Assembly: GCA_035403085.1 (NCBI GenBank)
Contig: DAONEM010000028.1
Location: 1-26,612, forward strand
Reading direction: 5' to 3'
DNA length: 26,612 nt
From: JAMOAD01 sp023621955
GTDB lineage: Bacteria; Acidobacteriota; Aminicenantia; JAMOAD01
Under the pieces are notes generated by a model. That model saw nothing but the letters and a program-made list of their open reading frames with translations. It ran no database searches and was not told the DNA's origin. Position numbers and translations under genes: made by a program. This document shows, piece by piece, positions 18,260 through 25,512 of this stretch. The stretch's first letter is position 1. Each line of letters starts with the position of its first letter.

Positions 18260-18949
18260 TTATCCTCGCTTGGACGAGACCCTCTTCTTGTTGCCTTCGG
18301 TCTGTCCCTGAGACTCCTCTTTCTCGAGGAAGATATAGGTTTTCGCCTCAACACTGGCCTGGAGCGTCTGGTCCGGGCTCTGGTTGGAAACCGCGGAGAG
18401 GGTGAAGTTGTTGATGTTGAAGATCCGGGAGAGGCTACAGAGGTGGACGTAGAAAATGGCCAGGTTATGGTAACGGCCGCTCACGGAGATATCGATAGGC
18501 CACTCGGCGTAGACATCGTTGACCGTGACGTTCTTGACCTCCGTCTTCTCCCTGTCCCCCTCTTTGGTCACCACCTTCTGGGAGATGGTGATCCCTTTGG
18601 GAACCTCCCCTTTCGGGACAAAGGTTCTCACTTCCAGGTTGCAGTCCTTGGCTCTCTCCTGAATCGTCTGGAGAATCTGGGCGATCTCCTTCCGGTTCGG
18701 CAGAATCTCTTTCAACTTCTCCAGGTTTTCCGTCTTGGAGGCGATGTCGTTCTCAATCCGCCCCACTTCCCGTTTCATCTGCTCCAACCGCTTGACTTCG
18801 CCCTCCAGGGTCTGCTTTCTCTCCTGAAGGCCCTTGATCTCATCCAGGCCTGGAGCGTAGTAGAGTTTATAGAAGATTCCCAAGAAGAGGAGACCTATGG
18901 CGACAAACAGGGCCAACTGCCCATACCAGGGTAGGCTCTTGATATCCAT
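18260..18949 (-). CDS. pilO: Type IV pilus assembly protein PilO
   Basis: 229 residues, bitopic inner-membrane protein that pairs with PilN. It has a short cytoplasmic N-terminus, a membrane segment (about 11-29), a periplasmic coiled coil (about 35-95, LQERKQTLEGEVKRLEQM and following), then a ferredoxin-like PilO domain with ILPNRKEIAQILQTIQERA, the typical PilO block, and ISVSGRYHNLAIFY. The C-terminal 30 residues are charged and look disordered. The ATG lies 12 nt after the pilN stop with AGGTGAGGG just before it. Confidence 0.95.
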   Translation of the reverse strand: MDIKSLPWYGQLALFVAIGLLFLGIFYKLYYAPGLDEIKGLQERKQTLEGEVKRLEQMKREVGRIENDIASKTENLEKLKEILPNRKEIAQILQTIQERAKDCNLEVRTFVPKGEVPKGITISQKVVTKEGDREKTEVKNVTVNDVYAEWPIDISVSGRYHNLAIFYVHLCSLSRIFNINNFTLSAVSNQSPDQTLQASVEAKTYIFLEKEESQGQTEGNKKRVSSKRG

Positions 18950-18961
18950 CCCTCACCTCTC

Positions 18962-19540
18962 TTATTGCTTGATCAGGTACTTGAAGTTCAGCTGAAACTG
19001 GTAGAGATCAACCCCGTTCCGGTCGATCTTGTTGGAGCTGATCAGGTTCATATCCCCAAACTTTCCGGACTCTTCCATGGCGGTGATGAACTTGGCGATC
19101 AACTCGTTGGAGAAGGAGAGGCCGGTGATGGAAACAGCGCCGGAGGCGTATTTCAGGCTGCTCAGCCAAAGCTGATCGGGGAGGAGTCTGGAGATCATGT
19201 CCAGAACTTCCACGGGAACGGTCCGATACTTTTTCAGCTGATCGATGATCTCGATTTTCTTGAGAATGATCTGCTGTGTCTTCTCCAGCTCGGCCAGTCG
19301 CTGCTCCACGTTCTGCAGGTCAGCGCTCTTCTTGCGGGCATCCAGGTTGGCCACCTCTGTCCTGTACTCCTCGAGGGTGCTGTTCTGAGACCACCAGAGG
19401 TAAGCGATGAGCAGGACCACAACAAGCAACACCAGGGCGAAAATGTTGGTTGCCTTCTTTTCGCTCTCCCCTCCGGCGATGATGCCTTTCTTCTTCCCTT
19501 TCTCTCGTCTTTCCGATTTCAGAACGTTGATCGTAATCAT
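18962..19540 (-). CDS. pilN: Type IV pilus assembly protein PilN
   Basis: 192 residues. The cytoplasmic N-terminus MITINVLKSERRE corresponds to the conserved PilN peptide that binds the PilM groove. A membrane segment (about 33-50, IFALVLLVVVLLIAYLWW) is followed by a coiled coil and a periplasmic domain with LLPDQLWLSSL and AVSITGLSFSNELIAKF, typical of PilN/Fimbrial assembly family. I start at ATG 19540, which has GGGGGAG 5 nt upstream and lies 2 nt after the pilM stop. A GTG at 19546 overlapping that stop is possible but leaves little room for a ribosome-binding site. Confidence 0.94.
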   Translation of the reverse strand: MITINVLKSERREKGKKKGIIAGGESEKKATNIFALVLLVVVLLIAYLWWSQNSTLEEYRTEVANLDARKKSADLQNVEQRLAELEKTQQIILKKIEIIDQLKKYRTVPVEVLDMISRLLPDQLWLSSLKYASGAVSITGLSFSNELIAKFITAMEESGKFGDMNLISSNKIDRNGVDLYQFQLNFKYLIKQ

Positions 19541-19542
19541 CG

Positions 19543-20601
19543 TCACTCCCCCATTCTTCGCATAGCCAGTCCCATGGCCACGCCGAAGACCGCCTCCATC
19601 TCGTGGAGGTAATCGGTGTCGAATTTCCGTTCGTTGTAAAGAACGTTCTGGAAGGGGTTAATGCTTTCGACGTTCAGGTTCAGTTCCTTTCCCAAAAACT
19701 CATTAAGTCCCCTAACCCGTGATCCTCCACCGGCAAGGAAAATTTTTGAAATGGCCTCTTCTGTCGAAGTCGCCTGGAAGTAGTCGAAGGTCTTGGCGAT
19801 CTCCAGCTTCAGATCCCCGAAGAGCATCTTGACGCTATGCTCGATCAGGTTGCTGTTCACCCCTCCAACGGTTTGCCCCTTCTTCACCATCTCCGCCTTC
19901 TCGTAATCCAGGTGGAACTCCTTCTGGATGACCTCTGTGAAGTTGTTCCCACCGAAGCTGATGTCTCTGGTGAGGAGGGGAACGCCGTTTTTAGAGATGA
20001 TGATGTTGGTCTGAGAGGCCCCCATGTTGATAATCGCGTAGGTGGATTCGGCCGGAAGGGCGTAGTTGTACTCAACGGCGTTCAAGAGCGCGAAATGGTC
20101 GGTGTCGACGACCTCGACGTTCCTTCCGCTCTGGACGACGGCGCTGATAAACTCGTTGACCTTCTCCTTCTTTATGGCAACCAAGAGGACGTCCATCTTG
20201 TCGTCCTCTTCCCTGAGGATCTCGTAATCGAAGAAGACATCTTCGATGGGGGAAGTCAGCTGTCCCTTGGCCTCAAACTTGATCGACTCCTCCAGATCTT
20301 CCCCTTTCAGGTTCTGGAGCATGAACTTTCGGGTGATCACCGAGGTCCCGGAGAGGCTTATGGCCACGTTTCTGTTCTTAATATGGGCGCCGTCCAAAGC
20401 TTTCGACACCGTCTCGGCCACGGCGGTAAAATCCATGATGGACCCTTCTACGATCGATTGAGGGGGGAGGGGCTCGTAACCGATACCGGCGAGCTGAAAT
20501 CCCTCCCGATTCTTCTTGCTCATCGGAAGAAGTTCCACCACTTTGACACCGTACGTCCCGATATCCAACCCCACTAGGTTCTTCTTCTTGAAGATATTCA
20601 C
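19543..20601 (-). CDS. pilM: Type IV pilus assembly ATPase-fold protein PilM
   Basis: 352-residue cytoplasmic actin-like (FtsA-type) protein that binds the PilN N-terminus. Nucleotide-site motifs are visible: phosphate-1 LVGLDIGTYGVKVVEL (9-24), phosphate-2 YAIINMGASQTNI near 190, and the adenosine motif FLAGGGSRVRGL near 290. ELLP and SIKFEAKGQLTSPIEDV are also typical of PilM. It starts with GTG at 20601; AAGGAGG lies 9 nt upstream. First recognised gene of the pilus operon, about 50 nt downstream of a good promoter. Confidence 0.96.
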   Translation of the reverse strand: MNIFKKKNLVGLDIGTYGVKVVELLPMSKKNREGFQLAGIGYEPLPPQSIVEGSIMDFTAVAETVSKALDGAHIKNRNVAISLSGTSVITRKFMLQNLKGEDLEESIKFEAKGQLTSPIEDVFFDYEILREEDDKMDVLLVAIKKEKVNEFISAVVQSGRNVEVVDTDHFALLNAVEYNYALPAESTYAIINMGASQTNIIISKNGVPLLTRDISFGGNNFTEVIQKEFHLDYEKAEMVKKGQTVGGVNSNLIEHSVKMLFGDLKLEIAKTFDYFQATSTEEAISKIFLAGGGSRVRGLNEFLGKELNLNVESINPFQNVLYNERKFDTDYLHEMEAVFGVAMGLAMRRMGE

Positions 20602-20771
20602 AGTCTCTCTCCTCCTTGGACGGACTTGAGCTTATTAAAGGACCCTATGGATTCTCGAACTATAACAGAGTCAACATAAAAGTCAACAAGACCATGTCGA
20701 ACTCTAGCTTTTGCTGTTCCGCCGTCCTTTTCCCTTTTGGAAAAATCCTCCGGGGCGGGTTCGCCGTTCAC
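20598..20771 (-). CDS. Possible 57-residue small protein before pilM (uncertain)
   Basis: An open frame starting at GTG 20771 has AAGGAGG 7 nt upstream and ends in a TGA that overlaps the pilM GTG (GTGA), the same junction style as real neighbours. It would begin MNGEPAPEDFSKREKDGG. Against it: the second half spans the pilM promoter, is AT-rich at third codon positions unlike the neighbours, and the first half overlaps a terminator-like hairpin. No family is recognised. I list it because the ribosome-binding site is good, but the frame may be chance. Confidence 0.2.
   Translation of the reverse strand: MNGEPAPEDFSKREKDGGTAKARVRHGLVDFYVDSVIVRESIGSFNKLKSVQGGERL
20659..20686 (-). promoter_or_regulatory. 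Sigma-70 type promoter of the pilMNOPQ operon
   Basis: On the minus strand, TTGACT (20686-20681) and TATAGT (20664-20659) are separated by 16 nt, each one base from consensus. The predicted start is near 20652, giving a leader of about 50 nt before the pilM GTG. The surrounding DNA is AT-rich against a GC-rich background. Confidence 0.78.
20669..20688 (-). repeat. Direct repeat overlapping the pilM promoter
   Basis: TGTTGACT occurs twice on the minus strand (20688-20681 and 20676-20669) with a 12-nt period. The upstream copy contains the -35 box and the downstream copy lies in the spacer. It could be a binding site for a regulator or a chance duplication. Confidence 0.5.
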
Positions 20772-20775
20772 CGGA
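20741..20775 (-). terminator. Candidate intrinsic terminator after the YprB-like gene
   Basis: 35-72 nt past the exonuclease stop, the minus strand reads TCCGG, a 5-nt bulge, GGCG-AACC-CGCC, then CCGGA and GGATTTTT. This gives a bulged 9-bp GC stem followed shortly by five T. It would end the yjbQ-to-exonuclease unit before the pilM promoter. The bulge and short T-run make it weak. Confidence 0.35.
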
Positions 20776-20809
20776 AAGCCTCCTTACCCTTTTTCGATAA
20801 GAGCATAAT

Positions 20810-21700
20810 CTAGCTTTCAATCCTTTTCAAGTGTTTCCCTAAAACCGAGAGTTTTTCTTCGTTCCCTCCATTGACACCCTCCTCTTCGAAGAGCTCCGCC
20901 GCCCTCCTCAAGGAGAGAAAGGCCTCGGCTTTCTTGTGCCTCTCCGCGAAGAACCCTCCCATTCCTAGAGCTATGTCGGGATTCGTCACCCTCTGGGGCT
21001 CCAAGCCCCTCTGAAGAATCCAAAGGGAGAGGGCCATGGTATCCAGAACATCCCACCGGTTGTGCTCGCGAATCGGCTCGATCCAAGTCTCATCCCCATC
21101 GATGAGGAAGCGACGGTACCGGGGGGTGATCTCGCCGCGGAAAGAGGGCTCTTCGTCCCGGGAGTGGCCCAGAAACCTTTCTGCCAGAATGGCCAGGCGG
21201 AAGGTCTCTGAGGCGTAGCGAAACACCTTCCTGCAGACGGGGTAGAGGTCAAGGGAGAGAAACTCCGGGAGAGGATCGGCAAAGCCCTGCAAGGCTCGCC
21301 TCTCCTGAAGGAGAGGCTCGTCGAAACGGCGCCCGTTGAAGGTGACCAGGGAGAGCTTCCCCCTCTCCTTCATGAACCCGAGGAAAGAACCGATCTCTTC
21401 GAGGAGCTCCCGCTCCCGCTCGGGTTCCTGGAGGAAGAACTGAAGAACCTTGAAGGTGGAGCCTTCATAGAACCCAAAGCCGTAGAGGAAAGGGACCGTT
21501 CCGAAGGGGGGCGGGAGAAGGACCGTCTCAAGGTCGAAGAAGAGGGCCTCTTGAAGCGAGAGCTCCCGGGAGGGGTTCAAGAACCAGCGCCCCGGCCAGG
21601 GAGTCAGACTCAGAGGGTCAAGAAGATCGACTCTCCCTAGGGGGTAGGAAGAGCGGCCCTCTTGGACGACATAGGGCGTGAAGGGATCGTTCTCTTCCAT
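20810..21700 (-). CDS. YprB-like RNase H-fold 3'-5' exonuclease domain protein
   Basis: 296 residues. The RNase H-like exonuclease core shows DEDD-type acidic positions: LFFDLET (Asp56, Glu58), TFNGRRFDEPLL (Asn122, Asp127), LSLDLYPVCRKV (Asp151) and EHNRWDVLDT (His213, Asp217), matching the YprB/ribonuclease H-like family (PF13482 type). The C-terminal 50 residues (MGGFFAERHKKAEAFLSLRRAAELF) look like a TPR-type helical hairpin. The N-terminal segment PYVVQEGRSSYPLGR is also typical of YprB. It starts 5 nt after the beta-barrel gene with only a weak ribosome-binding site, suggesting coupling. The substrate is unknown. Confidence 0.78.
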   Translation of the reverse strand: MEENDPFTPYVVQEGRSSYPLGRVDLLDPLSLTPWPGRWFLNPSRELSLQEALFFDLETVLLPPPFGTVPFLYGFGFYEGSTFKVLQFFLQEPERERELLEEIGSFLGFMKERGKLSLVTFNGRRFDEPLLQERRALQGFADPLPEFLSLDLYPVCRKVFRYASETFRLAILAERFLGHSRDEEPSFRGEITPRYRRFLIDGDETWIEPIREHNRWDVLDTMALSLWILQRGLEPQRVTNPDIALGMGGFFAERHKKAEAFLSLRRAAELFEEEGVNGGNEEKLSVLGKHLKRIES

Positions 21701-21705
21701 GGCCT

Positions 21706-22452
21706 TTAGAAGGAGAAGGCCGCCCCGGCGTTGAGGATGAAGCCGTTCCAGACGCCGAAATCGGCGAAGAGGGAGAATTCCCGGGTGAGCTCCGCCTTCA
21801 GACCGAGGTTCATCATCACCACCGGGATGAAGGAGAGGGGTATGGCGTCGATCTCCTTGAGCTCCCTCTCTTCGTTCGCCTCATAAAGCTCGTCTCCGGA
21901 TTTCAAATGGGAGATTCCCTTTCCCGTGACCTTGGCGGTTCCCTTCAGGGGCGAGAAGCCGCCTCCGATGGAAAAGTAGGGGGTCACCGACGAGGAGGGG
22001 AAGAACTCCCAGCGAAGGTCCATGAGAAAAGCGGAGTACTTGTTCTTCACCTTCCCCTGGGCGTTCATGTCCAGATATTCACCGGAGGTGAAATCCTGCC
22101 GCAGGACTCCATCGATCACGATCTCGGGCTCGATCCTAGTGTAGGTGAAGCCCAGGGAGAAGCTCCCCTCATCCCCTCCCGGGAAGATTCGCAGTTGAAC
22201 GGAGTACCCCCCTCCCTTCGCGTCGAGGGAGATGTTCTGAGAGTACGGCCCCAGGGAACGGTCGGAAAAATCATCGGCGATCCTGTCCTGGGCCACCTCC
22301 TTGAGCACATCCCCCGCCAGCCCTTCCAAGGCGGATTTGACCGGATTCAGTGTCCAGGCGCCGTAACTGACAGCCAAGGAGTAGCGGGTCTTCGCTTGAA
22401 GAAAGACCGGGAGGCTGAAGAGAATCAGAAGAATCGAAGCTAAACGTTTCAT
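21706..22452 (-). CDS. Predicted outer-membrane beta-barrel protein
   Basis: 248 residues from ATG 22452, which has AGGAGG 4 nt upstream; the 18 extra upstream codons overlap the Maf gene and precede the signal peptide. A clean signal peptide (MKRLASILLILFSLPVFLQA, cleavage after QAK region) is followed by alternating strands with aromatic ends (YSVQLRIFPGG, SFSLGFTYTRIEPEIV, FLMDLRWEFFPSS, TPYFSIGGGFSPL). It ends GAAFSF, the C-terminal phenylalanine typical of BAM-inserted barrels. No named family is recognised; an OmpA/OmpW-like small barrel is the best description. It lies 16 nt after the Maf gene. Function unknown. Confidence 0.75.
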   Translation of the reverse strand: MKRLASILLILFSLPVFLQAKTRYSLAVSYGAWTLNPVKSALEGLAGDVLKEVAQDRIADDFSDRSLGPYSQNISLDAKGGGYSVQLRIFPGGDEGSFSLGFTYTRIEPEIVIDGVLRQDFTSGEYLDMNAQGKVKNKYSAFLMDLRWEFFPSSSVTPYFSIGGGFSPLKGTAKVTGKGISHLKSGDELYEANEERELKEIDAIPLSFIPVVMMNLGLKAELTREFSLFADFGVWNGFILNAGAAFSF

Positions 22453-22468
22453 TGTGCCTCCTCTTGGC

Positions 22469-24286
22469 TCAAGTGTCACCTCGAAAACGCTTTCTCGTGT
22501 CGGCAAAGGCCTGCGAAAGGTCCTCCGCCGTCGACGCCGTCCGGGCGTAGAAAAGCCTGAAAGCCTCCTTGAGGAGCGCTTCGTCGTTAAGCCTCCTACT
22601 CCGGACCTCCTCCTTGAGGAAGTGGTATATGGCCTCCTGGCTGTAGCTCTCCCAGAGTTCCGCCAGAACCTTGTCGTCGTACAGCATCCCCTTGACCCTA
22701 CCCCACTGGGCGGGATCTCCGCCCGCGGCGATCTCCTCCCCCGCCTCTTTCGCCTTTCTCAGAAGCCAGGAGAACTTCCTCTCGTAGGCCTCGAGAAAAC
22801 GGAGCAACTTCCCCAGCGACGGGAGGAAGGCGCCGGCCCTGTGGGCTCTCTCAAGCTCGCCCCGAAGGTCCCTTCCCAGAAAGGGGAGGAGGGGGACAGC
22901 CTGGGCGGCCGTAGAGGAGGGGATCCCGTCCAAGATTCCCCCCTCGGTCAGGTTGAAGAACCTACGCCCTTTCCGGGAGAGGTAATCCTTGAGGTAGTCT
23001 CTATAGCTGAGCATCTTGATGTCGGTGAAGACCGGACGGCCGAAGATATCCTCGACCCTTCTCCCCCTCTCGGCGTTCTCCTTGCCGGACAAACGGAGAG
23101 AGAGGTATGAGGGGTTGTCCCGGGAGAAGACCCATCCGTCCTCGTAGAGGGTGTGGCGGGCATAGGAGGCCCCTGCCGGGAAGGAGAGGTCTTGGCCGAA
23201 GAAGAAGATCGGGTCGTTTCCCAGGGAGACCGCCGTGTCCAGGGCCAAGGAGGCGACGGTCCCCCAGCTCTCCAGAGAGCCGATAGGGCCGATGTTCTCC
23301 TGCAGAACCCTCAGGAGAGGCTTGTCCGTCGCGCCGAAGAAGATCCTCTTCCGGAACCCTCCCAAGGCCGCGGGGTTCACGGAGAGTTCCGTCACCAGGT
23401 GGACCCCCTGGGTCTCCAACCCTTTCAAGTGGAGGGCGTTCAAATAGGATGGGTCGAGGGTCACGACGATGTGGGGCATGATCCCCGCCGACAGGAGCGA
23501 CCGTAGGGCCGTGTCGACGGAGATGATCAGGGCGCGCCCTTCCAGCTCCTTAAGGTAGGGAAGGTTCTTGTCCAAGGAGGGCCCGGCGGAGACAACCACT
23601 CCGGGGACCTTGGGAAACCTCTCCTGAAGGGGCGAAAAGGCACTCTCCTCCTTGAGAAGGGCGAGGTTGTCCAGGATCTGAAGGAAGATTCTCCTACTGT
23701 CGTGAAGACTCGTGGCAAACTCCATCAGAAGGAGAAGAACCGCCTTCTCCATCCGCTCCCGGATCCCTTTGTACTCCCGCTGAAAGAACTTCTCGCAGAC
23801 CGGATGGACCAAGTATTCAACCTTTTCCAGAGTCACCAACTCGAGCTTTCGGGAGAAGAGGTCGATGAAGTCGGGATGGTCCGGAAGAAGGGGGTAAAAG
23901 TTGGGAGGCGGGGAGAGACGCCCCTCCCCGAAGAGAGTCGTCAAGGTGTAGAGCATCAGCTCCGGATAGGGCTCCGTGTAGAAGACCCGGCACCCCGTTC
24001 CGGCCTTCTCCAGAACCTTCAGAAGGTACCAGGGGTTCCCACCGGCCATGACCACAAGGTGGGTCTGGGTTATCTCCGCCCTCTCGGCCTGCTGAAAACC
24101 CTCCTTCTCGGGTTGATACCGCGACTGGAGGGGAAACTCCCCTTGGGGGAGCTTGAGAATAAGGTAAGGAGCGCCGCTCTGGGCCTCTTTCACCTCCAGG
24201 GCGAGGTGTCTCTTCTCGATCCAGGGGAAGAGAGAGGGGAAGAGACGCCGGAGTCTCTCTTCTCCCCCCGCCCTCTCGGCGGTCAC
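22469..24286 (-). CDS. DUF115/Maf motility-associated factor, putative flagellin glycosyltransferase
   Basis: 605 residues. The central domain (about 215-400) has hallmarks of the DUF115/MAF_flag10 family: VVVSAGPSLDKNLPYLKE (AGPSLD 234-239), IISVDTALRSLLSAGIMPHIVVTLDPS, and FFFGQDLSFPAG (362-372). Members in Campylobacter, Clostridium and Aeromonas transfer nonulosonic acids to flagellin. An N-terminal region with VMAGGNPWYLLKVLEKA and VFYTEPYPEL, and an all-helical C-terminus (480-605), fit the Maf layout. The GTG at 24286 overlaps the yjbQ stop (GTGA). No nonulosonic acid synthesis genes are in the window. Close linkage to fliD-fliS supports a flagellar target; the sugar is unknown. Confidence 0.85.
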   Translation of the reverse strand: MTAERAGGEERLRRLFPSLFPWIEKRHLALEVKEAQSGAPYLILKLPQGEFPLQSRYQPEKEGFQQAERAEITQTHLVVMAGGNPWYLLKVLEKAGTGCRVFYTEPYPELMLYTLTTLFGEGRLSPPPNFYPLLPDHPDFIDLFSRKLELVTLEKVEYLVHPVCEKFFQREYKGIRERMEKAVLLLLMEFATSLHDSRRIFLQILDNLALLKEESAFSPLQERFPKVPGVVVSAGPSLDKNLPYLKELEGRALIISVDTALRSLLSAGIMPHIVVTLDPSYLNALHLKGLETQGVHLVTELSVNPAALGGFRKRIFFGATDKPLLRVLQENIGPIGSLESWGTVASLALDTAVSLGNDPIFFFGQDLSFPAGASYARHTLYEDGWVFSRDNPSYLSLRLSGKENAERGRRVEDIFGRPVFTDIKMLSYRDYLKDYLSRKGRRFFNLTEGGILDGIPSSTAAQAVPLLPFLGRDLRGELERAHRAGAFLPSLGKLLRFLEAYERKFSWLLRKAKEAGEEIAAGGDPAQWGRVKGMLYDDKVLAELWESYSQEAIYHFLKEEVRSRRLNDEALLKEAFRLFYARTASTAEDLSQAFADTRKRFRGDT

Positions 24287-24705
24287 TTGATCCCCCGGAT
24301 CTGGAAGAGGACTTCCCTCTCCCTCTCCCTCTCATCGAAGTTGAGCACGATCACCTGTTGCCAGACTCCGATGAAGAGCTCCCCTTCGGTGACGGGGATG
24401 GTCAGGCTCGTTCCCTGAAGGGCCGAGCGAAGGTGGGAGTACCCGTTATGGTCGCCCCAAGTATCGTTATGTCGGTAATCGGCCCCTATAGGTGCCAACG
24501 TCTCCCATAGACGGGAGTAGTCGTCCAGAAGGTTCGGGTCCTTCTCGGTGGTCATGACCCCGGCGGTAGAACCGCGAACGGCCACCACCGCGTCTCCTTC
24601 CCTGACGCCGCTTTCTAACAGGACTTCCTTGAGGTGCGGAGTCACATCGCACCACCCGTTCTGGGGGGGAAGACGAAAGCGAAACACCCGGGAGTAGATC
24701 TCCAT
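24283..24705 (-). CDS. yjbQ: YjbQ/UPF0047 family protein (secondary thiamine-phosphate synthase-like)
   Basis: 140 residues, full family length. Motifs: RGSTAGVMTTEKDPNLLDD (44-62), YRHNDTWGDHNGYSHLRSAL (77-96), GTSLTIPVTEGEL, then GVWQQVIVLNFDEREREREV. YjbQ proteins show weak thiamine-phosphate synthase activity; their main role is unclear. The histidine usual in the first motif (HTTA/HTSA) is replaced (GSTA), as I recall for a subgroup, while the second His/Asp/Asn motif is intact. The ATG has no ribosome-binding site and lies 6 nt from the promoter -10 box, so the mRNA is probably leaderless. Coupled to the Maf gene downstream. Confidence 0.9.
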   Translation of the reverse strand: MEIYSRVFRFRLPPQNGWCDVTPHLKEVLLESGVREGDAVVAVRGSTAGVMTTEKDPNLLDDYSRLWETLAPIGADYRHNDTWGDHNGYSHLRSALQGTSLTIPVTEGELFIGVWQQVIVLNFDEREREREVLFQIRGIK

Positions 24706-24711
24706 AGTTAA

Positions 24712-24741
24712 ACTATACCCGTCTCACCAACGGGGTGTCAA
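24712..24741 (-). promoter_or_regulatory. Near-consensus promoter giving a leaderless yjbQ mRNA
   Basis: On the minus strand, TTGACA (24741-24736) and TATAGT (24717-24712) flank an 18-nt spacer. Only 6 nt (TTAACT) separate the -10 box from the yjbQ ATG, so transcription is predicted to begin at or within a base or two of the A of ATG. Confidence 0.8.
24718..24734. repeat. Inverted repeat filling the yjbQ promoter spacer
   Basis: CCCGT (24718-24722) and ACGGG (24730-24734) form a perfect 5-bp inverted repeat around a 7-nt centre. The whole element sits between the -35 and -10 boxes, where a repressor or MerR-type activator could bind. It may also be chance. Confidence 0.45.
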
Positions 24742-24750
24742 CGCTTTCGT

Positions 24751-25062
24751 TTACTCTTGACTGTCGAAATAGAAGGAAGAGCTCTTATCTTCGTGGCCGA
24801 GAGACCCTAAGGAGTGCGACAGGTTTTGGTTCTCTGAGATCTTCCTGGAGAGGGTATCCCTCTTCTCCTCCAGGAGAAGACGGATTCTTTCGCTCTTCTC
24901 GATAAGGGCCTGGGTCTGTTCAGGGGCCAGTTGGGAGGAGATCTCCCCCCAAAGGTTCTGAAAACGTGTCAAGATCGGAGAGAGCTCCTTCCACCGCTCC
25001 TGCCGAACCGCCTCTTCCTCTTCCTGCAAGAGCCTTTCCAGAGACTGGAACCCCTCTTTCAC
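24751..25062 (-). CDS. Small coiled-coil protein, likely FliT/FlgN-type flagellar chaperone
   Basis: 103 residues, almost entirely helical, rich in Glu, Arg and Leu (LERLLQEEEEAVRQERWKEL, IRLLLEEKRDTLSRKI). Size, helical pattern and position right after fliS match FliT/FlgN-family export chaperones, which keep late flagellar subunits (FliD or FlgK/FlgL) soluble. Sequence alone does not settle which. It starts with GTG 4 nt after the fliS stop and has no good ribosome-binding site, so translation probably depends on fliS. Its last 15 residues are Ser/His/Asp-rich. Confidence 0.5.
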   Translation of the reverse strand: MKEGFQSLERLLQEEEEAVRQERWKELSPILTRFQNLWGEISSQLAPEQTQALIEKSERIRLLLEEKRDTLSRKISENQNLSHSLGSLGHEDKSSSFYFDSQE

Positions 25063-25066
25063 CGGG

Positions 25067-25501
25067 TCACCCGACGATTTCCAACCGGTTCCCCGAAGCG
25101 TACCCCCTCTCCTCCCTGGGGATAGAGGGGGAGCCGTAGTTCCTCCGGCTCATCTCTTCCCATCCGGAAAGGAGTTCCCGCATGAGCTTCTCGACCCCTT
25201 CGATCGGCTCAACCTTGGTCGTGAAGCCCGCGTTAACGAGTTCCTTGAGGGAGTAATCGTAAAGGGCGGCGAGCCTCTGGGAGATCTCCCCCCCTCTCTC
25301 CATGTCGAGGATGGAACGGAGGTAGGAGATCACCGCCATGGAGCGGTTGAGAAGGTCCACCCTCCGCTCCACCTCCCCTTGACGGGTGGCGTCCGCGGCG
25401 TTTTTCAGGTAGCGGACCAGACCACGGTAGGTAAAGGTTATGAGTTCTTCTCTATTGAGACTCATGACTTCGTTTTCCAGGTAACTCTCTTGGCAGTTCA
25501 T
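25067..25501 (-). CDS. fliS: Flagellar export chaperone FliS
   Basis: 144 residues. FliS binds flagellin C-termini in the cytoplasm and prevents early polymerisation. The four-helix pattern and family blocks are clear: YLENEVMSLNREELITFTYRGLVRYL at the N-terminus (residues 7 on), then RSMAVISYLRSILDMERGGEIS and LAALYDYSLKELVNA. The tail after residue 120 (RREERG-type, Gly/Ser/Arg-rich) is longer than average and looks disordered. The ATG has GGGGAGG 4 nt upstream and lies 11 nt after fliD, the usual fliD-fliS order. Confidence 0.93.
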   Translation of the reverse strand: MNCQESYLENEVMSLNREELITFTYRGLVRYLKNAADATRQGEVERRVDLLNRSMAVISYLRSILDMERGGEISQRLAALYDYSLKELVNAGFTTKVEPIEGVEKLMRELLSGWEEMSRRNYGSPSIPREERGYASGNRLEIVG

Positions 25502-25512
25502 CTATCCTCCCC

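Noticed and set aside
18259..18354. A 32-codon N-terminal extension of pilP
   Set aside because: It overlaps pilO, is Arg/Ser-rich and precedes the signal peptide; the internal ATG has the ribosome-binding site and sits 1 nt past the pilO stop.
20774..20812. A 12-codon frame (MLLSKKGKEAFR) after the exonuclease stop
   Set aside because: Too short to support, no ribosome-binding site, and its codons include the ribosome-binding site of the next frame.
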